A DNA stretch of 64,000 nucleotides from Cavia porcellus. Taxonomy: Eukaryota; Chordata; Mammalia; Rodentia; Caviidae. Below the pieces are notes generated by a model. The model was not told the origin of the DNA. It saw only the letters and a program-made list of their open reading frames with translations, and did not search any database. The translations under genes were made by a program, and so were the position numbers. The DNA lies in assembly GCF_034190915.1 (NCBI RefSeq), contig NW_026947490.1, positions 67,631,494 to 67,695,493 on the forward strand. The letters are read 5' to 3'. Shown here in pieces: positions 24,290-35,031 of this stretch; positions within the stretch are counted from its first letter, which is position 1; every line of letters starts with the position of its first letter.

Positions 24290-25064
24290 TGGTTTTTTAC
24301 TAAGTGTGTCTAAACTGTCTTTCAATATTTTCTGCAGGGTTGGCTTGTTGATCATAAAGTTCTTCAGCTGTTCTTTGTCATGGAAGTATCTTATTTCTCC
24401 ATCAATTTTGAAGGACAGTTTTTCAGGGTACATCAGTCTAGGTTGGAAATCATTTTCTTTAGGATCTGAAATACTTCACTCCATGCTCTTCTTGACTTTA
24501 TTGTTTGTGCTGAGAAGTCTGCTGTGATTCTTATAGGTTTTCCTTTATAGGTGATCTGTCTTTTCTCTCTGTCTGATTTTTAATTTTCTATTCTTATGTT
24601 GGTTTCTAGGATGGTGATTATTATATGTCTGGGTGTATTTTTATTTTGGATATCGCCATTTGGAGTTTTATATGCTTCACTGATTCTAATGTCAGTTTCC
24701 ATTCTTGTGTTTGGGAAATTTCCAACTATTATTTCTCTAAATATCCTCTTGACATTCTTCATGTTTTCCCCTTCTCTTTCATTTATCCTTATCAATCTTA
24801 TGTTATTTTTCTTTGCATCATCTTGCAGCTGTTGAATCATTATTTCCTGATTCCTTGTTATTTTTAAAAGATCTTTCCTTTCCTGTTCACTAGCTGCAAT
24901 CTTGTGTTAGAGGTCTGAAATTCTATGTTCACTTTCATTGAACTGGTTTTTACAACTTTCAATGGAATTTATGATTTTCTGTATATCTCTTTGCATCTGC
25001 TTAATGTATTCTGTTTGTTTCTTATATTGTTCATCCAGGGATTCTATCTTTTTGTTTAGTTCCT
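24290..25064 (-). pseudogene. L1-A ORF1, C-terminal two thirds
   Basis: The minus strand encodes the coiled-coil end, an RRM-like part (EIIVGNFPN, then PRHIIITILE near 24,620-24,640) and the C-terminal domain of L1 ORF1p. The N-terminal third is found 3.2 kb away at 28,261-28,510, because a HAL1-type element inserted between them. Frameshifts are present. Confidence 0.75.
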
Positions 25065-25095
25065 CCAATTTTTTGAATATTTCTAAGTTTTACTG

Positions 25096-25865
25096 AAAGA
25101 GAGACTAAACAAAACAGAAAATAGTTAGAAATAATATACGCTCAGAGAAAAAAAATAAACAGTAAGAAATCACTAGTTGATGTTTACATATTGTCATTCT
25201 ACAAATAGTTGTTCAAAATACAAAAATGGAACATGCAAAGTGGGAATTCAAACAGTGAGACTGCAAACAGTTATGTTGAACTGTCCAACAAATCTTAGTA
25301 ACATGGTTGTCAATCCTACACACTTAAACATACATATAGTTATCCATATCTTCATTTATGTTTAGATTAAAGAAACTAAAGCAGGTTAAAATCATTCTGA
25401 ACAAAGAATAATAGTATTGCTAGATTTCACATCATGACACTCTGTGACCAGCACTGAGTATTGTAGTGCCTTTTGTTTCAATTTAATTTAGAGAAAGACT
25501 AAACAAAACAGAAAAAAAGGTAGAAATAATACATAATTTGAAAGAAAAAACAGTAAGAAATCACTAGTTGATGATTACAGATTGTCTTCTTACAAATAGT
25601 TATTCAAGATACTAAAGTGGAGCATATAAAGTGGGGATTCAAACAGTGAGGTCACAACCAGTTCTGTTGAACTATCCAACAAAAACTTAGAAATATGGTT
25701 ATCAATCCTATACACTTAAACATACATGTAGTTATACATATCTTCAATTATGTTGAGATTGAACAAACCTAAACAAGCTAATATCACTCTGAACAAAGAA
25801 TAATACTATTGCTGGGATTCACATTTTGGCATTACAGGATCAGCACTGGGAGTGTTAGTGTCTCT
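25096..25865 (-). repeat. 394-bp tandem duplication in half-L1 3'UTR
   Basis: Two successive copies each start near a GACTAAACAAAACAGAAAA segment (GACT at 25,103 and 25,497). They continue through CAGTAAGAAATCACTAGTTG and GAACAAAGAATAATA in the same order at about 80-90% identity by eye. The second copy runs on into the rest of the 3'UTR. Confidence 0.8.
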
Positions 25866-26346
25866 TTGTCTTCAAAGTGTCTGTTCATTTCATCATGTGT
25901 CATAAGATCAGTTCTCATAAACAAGAGATTCTATACATGCATGAGTATTAACATGTATTTCTATCCTTTCTATATTAGAGGGAGAAACCAAACAAAGCAA
26001 GACAAAACAAAACATATTCCTATAAATGCATGAAATGAAAAAAAAAAAGCATATAAGACCCTTGTACAAAGAGTTCTACCATGGTTCCTGTGTTGTCTCT
26101 TGTTATCTCCAATAGAATTGGCTATATCATCAGACATAGTATAATTGAATATATCAGTACATAACAGTATTCCACATCAGAATGTGTATCATAGAATCTT
26201 ATCATCTTCAATGTAGTTGCCTGTGCTCTCAGACTTGATACTATCAATCATATCAGTTTTGAATAAAATCTCTGCCTTATTTCTGTTATGCTCTTTCTTG
26301 CCATCAGTTGTCTGCTTATCTTCTTCATTCTGTTTTCTGCCTCCAT

Positions 26347-27415
26347 TCATTGAGGCCTCTCTGCCACTGTTCCTGGAATCCTAGTACTTTTCTTTCTGTC
26401 TCTCTCTCTAATGCCCTGCAGTATTCTCTGTAGAGTTGGGTTGGTGGTTGCGAATTTTCCAAGTTCCTCTTTTTCTTGGAAGCATCTTGTTTCTCCATTA
26501 ATTTCTAGAGGCAGTTTAGCAGGGTATATCAATCTGGGATGGAGGTTATTTTCTTTCAGGGCTTGGAATATTTCACTTCAGGGTCTTCTTGACTTGTTTG
26601 TTTGTGTGAAGAAGTCTGCCGTTATCCTGAGGGGCCTTCCTCTATAGGTAATCTGTTTCTTGTCTCTAACAGCTTTTAATATTCTGTTCTTATAATGAAT
26701 TTCTGGGATCTTGATTATTATATGCCTGGGTGTAGCTCTGTTTTGGTTGTAGGTGGCTGGAGTTCTGTATGCCTCAAATATCAGAATATTATTTCCTTTT
26801 CCTATATTTGGGAAGTTTTCCTTAATTATTTCTATGAATAGCCTTTGTAGTTCTTTTGTTTGTACCCCAGCTTCTTCTTTCACATTCTTTATTCTCAAGT
26901 TATAGACCCTCTTGTGGTCTTCTAGCCTTTGTATTGTTACTGCTTGTTTTCTTGTTATTTTTAAAAAGTTTTCCCTTTCATAATCCCACATTACAAAACT
27001 GTCTTCCAGTTTGGATAATCTATCCTTAGTTTCTTTCAAGCTGATTTTCCATCTTTCCATAGAGGTTTTAATTTGCTGGTAATCTCTTTAAATCTGCTCC
27101 ATGTATTCTATATTTTTTATATTCTTCATCAAATTGTTTTCTCCTTTGTTTGAATTCCTCCCTTCTTCTGTCTGTGTCTGCTTGAGGGGTGCTTACTATC
27201 TCTTTTATTAATCTTCTTATATCTTGCTTTACTTGGCTAAATAATTCACTTTTGAACTCATCTATGAAGTCCTGAATATATCTCTTTATGTCCACTGGCG
27301 CTGTGTCTGATACTGCATGTTTGCTGTTCTCATTCTCCTTTGTATTTACCTGTCCTGGGTCAATGTTCTCAGGGTTGGGACCTAGGGACTTTTTATTGTT
27401 GCTTCCTCTTCCCAT
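26347..27415 (-). pseudogene. Half-L1 copy 2 ORF1, frameshifted
   Basis: ORF1p is a trimeric RNA-binding protein that coats its own transcript. The chosen start is the ATG at 27,415 (MGRGSNNKK), because copy 1 has the same start. Open pieces are 27,068-27,415 (N-terminus, about 115 codons), 26,578-27,060 (coiled coil, RRM with NLRIKNVKEE, then PRHIIIKIPE) and 26,347-26,532 (C-terminal domain ending near TVAERPQ). Two frame changes separate them. The N-terminus is unlike that of the ORF1 of L1-A/B/C. Confidence 0.8.
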
Positions 27416-28260
27416 CTTTTTGCTTCTTCCAGGAGGCCCCAGTTTCTTTCTTTGTTGGTTACAATTCTTCTGAAGCATGCTGGCTAGATGACCCTTCCCA
27501 CTGCCATGTGCTAGTGTTTTAGACAGGGACAGTGTATACTGGCCCCTCCCCTCCGAGTCAGTCAAGCTGCTGTGGCCTGCACTATATTACTATGCACCAC
27601 TTCCTCTCCAGGTCAGTCAAACTTCTGAAGCTTCACTGGATTAGTGTGGTTATTGTGCGCCACGAGTGTAGGGACTTGATTTCAGATAAGCTATTGAGTC
27701 TCAGCCAGGTAGTGTGACCCAGGCCTAGCTCACTCCACCAATCCTGTTCAGGAAAGGAACAATGGACTGAAGTCACTGCTGTCCCTTGTACTTGCCAGTC
27801 CTGCCTGGTCCCAGAATGTCATCTGCTGGAGCCCCTGTTTCTGTGGAATGGCTCCACTCCCATCACTTACCACAGGTTGATGCAGGCACCCCACCAACTC
27901 AGCTCTTCATTCAGCTCACTGATCCCCCAACTCAATGTAACTCTGCCTACAGTGAGTCGAAGCAGTGGGACCACAGATGGCTTGGCAAGTTGCAGCGGGA
28001 CCTCGGCAAGTCATGGTGAGACCTTGGATGGTTGGCAAGTCACCTGCTACGACGGCAACACTGAACCATTAGCTGTTCCAATAATAGCACTGAGACTGTA
28101 CATTTGGTTTTTTCCTTTCCCCTTAATTTCTTCTTGGGATGAAAGAATTCATCTCCTTTTGTTTGGGGCTCCCCACTCTGTATTATGTTGAATTCTGAGT
28201 TTACTATCTCAGGGATCCTCTGTAGCCAGTTGTTATTCTTCTCCATTCTTCCAATTTTTT

Positions 28261-28510
28261 AACTGTCTCTTCTTTAGATATGTTTCACATCTCTTTCATT
28301 TCTTTTATCATTTCTTTTTTTTTTATCTGGGATATTATTACTACTTTGAATTCCTTTAAAACTTCCCATAGTTGCTTCTTTATTTCAGTTGCTATTATTT
28401 CAGGTGTATGGCATATGTTTTCTTCTATGTGCATAGCTCCTAAGGTTTCTTGGGATGGGCTGGAGGCTTGAGATTGTATTTTGGCCTTTCTTTTTTTCAT
28501 TTTCCTGTAT
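28261..28510 (-). pseudogene. L1-A ORF1, N-terminal part
   Basis: The minus-strand frame 28,285-28,500 begins MKKRKAKIQSQ and carries HIEENICHTPEIIATEIKKQ. It matches the L1-C ORF1 N-terminus at 44,625-44,912 (NIEENVSYTPEMIATEVKKQ). It is separated from the rest of its ORF by the half-L1 insertion. Confidence 0.75.
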
Positions 28511-29042
28511 TTCCATGTTTCAAGTGTTATTCCTAGGCTTCCTCTGGGCCTGTTGGAAATCCTCTTCTATGCTGTCAGCTTCTGGGACTCTGGCTGCCCA
28601 GTTCCCCAGATTGAGAGAGAGTCACTGGGGATGTGGGAGGCAGGGCCAAGCCCTGCTGTGCCAGTTCAGTGTGCAGGAAGCCACAAATTTCCCTGGCAGG
28701 CAGGAGCAATGATCTTAAACTCCCTCCCAGGGGCTTGTGGTGGTGCAGGGACACTCACCCCAGGCTGTCCAGTCCAGAGTTCAGGGTGCAAGCAGGCAGG
28801 CCCAATTCACCAGAGCTGGTTGAGCATGGTAGGAAACCAGAAAGTTGGTGCAAGCCAGTCTAAGCCCTGCTGTGCTGGTTCAGTGTGGCAGGAAGCCATA
28901 AATTTCCCTTGCTGGCAAGAGCTAAGATCTTAATCTCCCTCCTAGGGTCTCAGGATGCTGCAGGGACACTCACCCCATGCTGACCAGACCAGAGTTCAGG
29001 GCACAGGCTGGCAGGCCCAATTCGCTGGAGCTGGCTGAGCAA
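28511..29042 (-). repeat. L1-A 5'UTR with two monomer-like repeats
   Basis: A GC-richer block with two related units: AAGCCCTGCTGTG...GTTCAGTGTG...CTTAA at about 28,651 and again at about 28,862 (spacing near 211 bp), each followed by GGGACACTCACCCCA. Tandem promoter monomers at the 5' end are known from rodent L1 families. The unit differs from the 183-bp unit of L1-B and L1-C. Confidence 0.65.
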
Positions 29043-29045
29043 GGC

Positions 29046-31895
29046 TGGACTAGTGTTTCTGTTTTAATATTTAGATCTTTGATCCATTTTGACTTTAGCT
29101 TAGTACATGGTGATAAATATGAGTCTAGTTTTAGCTTTCAGCATATGGAGATCCAGTTTTTCCAGCACCATTTCTTAAAGAGACTTTCTTCCAGTGAATG
29201 TTTTTGGCCCCTTTATCAAACACAAGGTGGCTGAGCATGTTTGTGGTTGTAGTTGTATCTTCTAATCTACTTCATTGATCTTCAGGTCTGTTTTTATTTC
29301 AGTACCATGCTAATTCTATTACAGTAGCTTTGTAGTATAACTTCAAGTCAGAGATTGTGATGCCTCCTGCCTTGCCTTTGCTATTCTAGGTCTCTTCTGG
29401 TTTCCAGATGAATTTTTAGAATGATTTCTCTAGATCTGTGAGGTATGCTAGTGGCATTTTGATTGAAATTGCATTGAATCTGTATAAAATTTTTGAGAGA
29501 ATGGCCATTTTCACAATATTTGTTCTTCCTATACATGAACAAGCCATGTCGTTCCATTTGCGGAGGTGCTCTTCAATTTGTTTTTGCAGGGTATTATAAT
29601 TTTCCCTGAATAATCTTTTACTTCTTTTGTTAGATTGATGCCTAAGCATTTTATTTTTTGGATGCTATTGTAAAGAGTGTGACTTCTCTTATTTCTCTCC
29701 CATTGAATTTATTGTTTATGTGTAGCAATGATATTGATTTTTGAGTGTTGACTTTGCATTCAGCTACATTGCTGAATTTACTTATTATATCTAGCAGTCT
29801 TTCAATAGACTTCTATGTAGAATATCATGTCATTTGCAAATAATGGTAATTTAAGTTCTACTTTTCCTGTCCCTACTCCTTTTATTTCTCTCTCTTGTCT
29901 AATAGCTCTGGCTAGTATTTTGAGCATGATATTGAATAGGAGTGGTGATAATGGACATCCTTGTCTTGTTCCTGATTTTAGGGTAAAGGCTTTCAGTTTT
30001 TGGCCATTTAATATGATGCTGGCTGTTGGTTTGTCATAGATGGCCTTTATCATATTGAAGTAAAGGCCATCTATTCCAAATTTTTGTAAGTCTCTTACCA
30101 TGAATGAGTGTTGGACTTTATCAAAAGCCTTTTCTGCCTCTATAGAAATGATCATGTGATTCTTATTTTTTGCTCTATTGATATAATGGATTACATTTAT
30201 TGATTTGTATAAGTTGAAGCATCCCTGCATTCCTGGGATGAATTCCACTTGGTTGTGGTGTGTAATCTTCTTGATTACTTGTTGCATTCTGTTTTCTAGT
30301 ATTCTAGCAAGAATTTTTGCATCTACATTCATTAGGGAGATTGGCCTGTAGTTCTCTTTTTTGGTTGGGTCTTTCTCTGGTTTTGGTATTAGAGTAATAC
30401 TTGCTTCCAGGAATGAGTTTGGGAGAATTGCTTCCCTTTCAATTTCATTGAAGAGTTTGAATTTCTTGTAAAATTTTGCAGTGAATCCATCTGGACCTAG
30501 AGTCTTCTTTGTTGGTAAGGTTTTAGTTACATTTTCAATTTCATTAATTGAAATTTGATTTTTCATCAGTTTTACATCTTATTTATCCAGGTTTGGTAAT
30601 TCATATGTTTCCCGGAAACTGTCCATTTCTTCTGTGTTATCAAGCCTATAAGAGTAGAGGTTTTCAAAAAAGATATTGATGATCTGTATTTCCACAAGGT
30701 CTGTAGTGATTTCAACCTTTTCATTCCTTATTGCATGAATTTGAGTTTCTTCTTCTTCTTTTTTTAAAATAAGATTGGCTAGGGGCTTATCAATTTTATT
30801 TATTCTTTCAAAGAACTAACTCTTTGATTCATTGATTCTTTGGATTGTTTTCTTAGTCTCTATTGCATTGATTTCTGCTCTGATCTTTATAATTTCCTCT
30901 CTTCTTTTGGCTTTGGGCTTGAATTGTTCTTTTTCTAGATGTTTGAGATGTAGTATTGGGTTGTTTATTTGTGTTCTTTCTGGTTTCCTGATGTGAGAAT
31001 TCACCACATTAATTTTTCCTCTGAGGACTGCTTTCAGTGCATCTCAAAGGTTCTAGTAAGTTTTATTTATATTTTCATTTGCTTGTAGATATTGTTTGAT
31101 TTCTTCTTTAATTTCCTCTGTGGCCCACAAGTTGCTCAGGAGTGTATTATTCAATTTCCATATGCTGTGGAGTTTTTGCAGTTTCTTTTATCATTAATTT
31201 CTAGTTTCATGGCACTATGATCCAATGACATGCATGGGATAATTTCAATTCTTCATTTACATAAGCATGTTGTGTGTGCTAGTATATGATCTGTTTTAAA
31301 GAGTGACCCATGTGCTGCTGAGACAAATGTATATTTTGATGTTGTTGGGTGTAACACTCTGTATGCATCCACCAAGTCCATTTGTTCACAGATGTGATTC
31401 AGTTCTGTTATTTCTTTGCTGATTTTCTGTCTAGTTGATTGGTCCCTTTGTGTCAATGGGGTGTTAAGGTCTCCCATTATAATTGTGTTATTGATTACTT
31501 GATTTTTCATTTCTGTTAATACTCGTTTTGTATAGCTGGATGCTCCAGAATTTGGTGCATAAATATTTAAGATTGTTATCTCTTCTCTTGACTTTTTCCA
31601 CTAACTAGTATGTGGTGACCTTCTTTATCTCTTTTGATCATTCTGGGTTTGAAGTTTACATTGTCTGCCATCAAGATAGCTACCTCTGCTTTGGAGGGAG
31701 GAGGTTCTTGTTGCATGGAGTATTGTTTTCCATCCTTTGATTTTCATTCTATGAGTTTCCTTTTGGGTTAGATGGGTTTCTTGTATATAGTATTTGGTTG
31801 GATGTTGTTCTTTGACCCATTCCGCCAGTCTGTTTCTTTTAATTGGTAAATTGAGACCTTTTACATTAATGGTTATAACTGATATGTTTTGGTTT
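29046..31895 (-). pseudogene. L1-B ORF2, broken
   Basis: Frames on the minus strand cover endonuclease (GDLNT at about 31,455; KTDHILAH near 31,290) and reverse transcriptase. The 254-codon stretch 29,802-30,566 shows the finger motif [20 protein letters not shown], the palm motif A as IEAEKAFDK (the usual first Asp is Glu) and motif [12 protein letters not shown]. Motif C is FAND instead of FADD. Both catalytic changes plus several frameshifts make it inactive. The cysteine-rich C-terminus is absent. Confidence 0.85.
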
Positions 31896-31959
31896 ATTTT
31901 TTGACATGTTATCTTTCTGCTGTTGATTTTTTACCTTTCCACTTTGTTTGCTTTGCTTA

Positions 31960-32620
31960 GTGGTTTTTTCCTATGTCTATCTAGGATGTTTTTCCATATT
32001 CTTTGCAGGATTAGATTGGTGGTCATGAAGTTTTTCAGCTGTTTTTTCTTGTGGAAGTATTTTACTTCTCCATCAATTTTGAAGGACAGTTTTTCAGGGT
32101 ACATCAGTCTGGCTTGGAAGTTGTTTTCCTTTAGGATCTGAAATACCTCACTCCATGCTTTTCTTGACTTTATTGTGTTGAGGACTCTGCTGTGGTTCTG
32201 ACAAGCTTTCTTTTGTAGGTGATCTGTCCCTTCTCTGTAATAGCTTTTAATATTCTGTTCTTATGTTGGATTTCTGGGATGGAGATTATTATATGTCTGG
32301 GTGTAGTTTTATTTTGGTGATGGCTATTTGAATTTCCATATGCTTCCCTGATCTGTATGCCAGTTTCCATTCTCATGTTTGGGAAATTTTCAGCTATTAC
32401 TTTTGTAAATAGCCTCTATCATTTGTGCTGTCATCTTTTTTTTTGTTTGTTTGTTTATACCTATCAATCTTATGTTGGCTTTTTTTTTTTGCATCATCTT
32501 GCAGCTGTTGAATTGTTATTTCCTAATTTCTTGTTATGTTTAAAAGATCTTTCCTTTCCTGTTTACTAGTTGCATTCTTGCCTTTGAGGTCTGAAAGTCT
32601 AACTTCATTTTCATTGAGGT
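31960..32620 (-). pseudogene. L1-B ORF1, C-terminal two thirds
   Basis: The minus strand carries the L1 ORF1 C-terminal domain, e.g. PRHIIISIPEIQHKNRIL (about 32,230-32,310) and a KGQITYKRK segment. The N-terminal part continues at 35,781 beyond the nested half-L1. The frame is broken. Confidence 0.75.
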
Positions 32621-34022
32621 GGTTTTGCCAACTTTCTTTTTTTTTTTTTTTAATTTTATTTAAGGAGAAAAGAAAAAAAAAGCAGAGAAAGGGTACAAGT
32701 TATACAGATTTGCAGAAAAAAATGAACAGTAGGAAATCACTAGTTAATGGATTACATATTGTCATCTTAGAAATAATTGTTCAAGTCACAAAATTAAAGC
32801 TTGTAAAGTGGACATTCCATCAATGATACTGCAAACAGTTCTGTTCAATGATCCAATAAAACTGTGATATCATATTCTATCTTATACACTTAAATATACA
32901 TGCAGTTATATAGTTTAGAGCACTCTCTTTTCCTCTCTTTTGTACAATGACTATTACACATTTTGGGTTTCATTGCTCCCATGGTTCTTATTACTTTTTT
33001 GGAAGAGAGTAAAACCAAATGTGACATAACAGAACAGAATCGGTCAAGTCAAAAGGGTGGACATAATAGATAATGTGAAAACATAATACAAGGTGATCAA
33101 CAATGGTTACCATAATGCCTCCCGCTATCTCTAATAGAATTGCCTATACCATTAGTTATAATACAATTGAACAAAACAGTAAAGAACAAAACCGACAAAA
33201 CCAAAACATTGGAGACATTGTAGGTCTTCAAAAGTAGATAAAAGTCAACGAGAATGGGCGTTATAATGAATCTCATTATCTTCACAGCTGATGCCTAAAT
33301 TTTCGAACCTGATACTATCCAGCAAAACAGAATAGAGGAACATCAGTTAAAAACCAGATGGTGAGAGTAATACAGGGCTTTAAATCGAGGTAATGGAAAG
33401 TCAAAGTGGGTTACTATAATATATCCTGCTATTTTTTCCTTTAATTAAAAGGATAAAAATTTTAAAAAAGTATTAAAAAAGTCAATAATGGAGTGGAGAT
33501 TGAGATAAAAGAGGGCATAACAACGAAACAGCACAGATCAAAACATAACCATTTAAGCAGAATAGTGTTTCACCACCAGATAATCCTGACCTAAAAGTAG
33601 TTACCATATTGTCTCTTTCCTTGAAATCCTTGAGTACAACTTCGTATACTGTAGCATTAAGTATATCAAAATAATGTAAAACCATTTAAGAGAATGACAG
33701 CATTACAGAGTATTTAGAATCGACTAACAGAAAATGAACAATGGTTTCTGTATAATCTCCTTGTCTTTAAAAGGTTTTTGCTTATACTATCGTACATAAT
33801 AAAATCCAGTAAGATGCAACCTATTTAGACCATTGGAGACAGAAGGACAAAAGCTAGATGAGACTTCAAAACAAGATGATACTAAATCAGTATTACCTAT
33901 TAAGATGTCATTTTCTCCAAAATAGCTGTTCCTATCATCCAATCTTCTCTGCCTCATTTCTGTTGAGCTCTTATTCTGTCAGTAGCTGTCAGTTTGTCTT
34001 CTTCACTTTGTTCTCTGCTCCA

Positions 34023-35031
34023 TTAGTTGTGGCCTCCACTATTTCTGGATTCTTTGTATTTTTCTTTTTTTAGAATATCCTGCAATACTCTCTGTAGAGT
34101 TGAATTGGTGGTTGCAAATTCCCCCAGTTCCTCTTTATCCTGGAAGCACCTTGTTTTTCCATCAATTTCCAGGGATAGTTGTGCAGGATATCTCAATCTT
34201 GGCTGGAGATTATTATCTTTCAAAGCTTGAATTATTTCCCCCCACGCTCTTCGTGATTTGATGGTTTGTGCAGAGAAATCTGCTGTAATTCTGATGGGTG
34301 CTCCCTTGTAAGTGGTCTGTTTCTTGTCTCTGGCAGCTTTTAATATTCTGTTCTTGTATTGAATTTCTGGAATTTTTATTACTATATGCCTGGGTGTTGC
34401 TCTGTTTGGGTTGTAGGTAGCTAGGGTCCTGTATGCCTCATACATCTGAGTATCTTTACCTTTTGCTAAATTAGGAAAATTCTCCTGGATTATTTCTGTG
34501 AGTAGCTTTTGTAGTTCATTTGTTTGTGTCCCTACTTCTTCTTTTATGTTCTTAATCCTTAAGTTATGGATCCTCTTATCATCTTCTTGTCTTTGTATTA
34601 TTGCTGTTTGTTTCTTTGTTATTTTTAAGAAGTTTTTTATTTCATTCTCCCATATTACAATTCTGCCCTCCAGTTCAGATAGTCTATCCTTAGTTTCTTT
34701 CAAGCTGTTATGCCAGTCTTGGATAGACTTCTTAGTTTCTTGGTAGTCCCTTTGAACCTGCTTCACGTATTCTATGCTTTCCCTGTTTTCTCCATCAAAC
34801 AATTCTCCCCTCTTTTTCTGTTCTTCCATTCCACCATCTGTTTTTTCTTGGGTGGTGCTTAGCATTTCTCTAACTATTTTGCATACTTCTAGCTTCATTG
34901 ATAACTTCATTCCTGAATTGGTCTATGAGGCTCTCTATATGGTGCTTTATGTGTATTGGTGCGGTGTCCGCTACTGCCTGTTTCTCAGAATTGGGGGCCG
35001 AGGAGCCTTTCTTGTTGCTGCCTCTTCCCAT
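34023..35031 (-). pseudogene. Half-L1 copy 1 ORF1, single frameshift
   Basis: The start is taken at the ATG at 35,031 (MGRGSNKKGSSAP), shared with copy 2. The frame runs about 45 codons, then shifts near 34,900 into the 295-codon open frame 34,023-34,910, for a total near 336 codons, the usual size of L1 ORF1p. Domains in order: basic N-terminus, long coiled coil (KETKDRLSELEGR then KITKKQTAIIQRQEDD), RRM with NLRIKNIKEE and PRHIVIKIPE, and a C-terminal domain (RRAWGEIIQALKDNNLQPR). ORF1p binds its own RNA as a trimer. Apart from the one frameshift I see no stop. Confidence 0.85.

Larger units (their letters stand above)
25075..28246 (-). mobile_element. Half-L1 (HAL1-type) element, copy 2
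   Basis: This insertion lies within L1-A ORF1. Flanks share CCAATTTTTT (25,065-25,074 and 28,251-28,260), and the four preceding bases match at three, which fits a TSD of about 14 bp. In minus-strand order: a 5'UTR (28,246 to 27,416) whose first 60 bases resemble the 5' end of copy 1; an ORF1 with frameshifts (27,415 to about 26,350); then an L1-type 3'UTR (to 25,075) with a 394-bp tandem duplication. No endonuclease or reverse-transcriptase sequence exists anywhere in it. Structure and junctions match copy 1 at 32,637-35,764. Confidence 0.8.
19428..29042 (-). mobile_element. Near full-length L1 with nested half-L1 (L1-A)
   Basis: Reverse-strand L1 in the order expected of a complete copy: poly(T)-like 3' end and 3'UTR (19,428-20,433), ORF2 (20,434-24,215), ORF1 C-terminal two thirds (about 24,290-25,064), ORF1 N-terminus (28,261-28,510), then a 5'UTR with monomer-like repeats (to 29,042). 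A 3.17-kb element lacking ORF2 splits ORF1. No TSD for L1-A itself was found. Its 5' end abuts the internal ORF2 sequence of another L1 (L1-B), which implies a deletion or recombination there. Confidence 0.85.
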
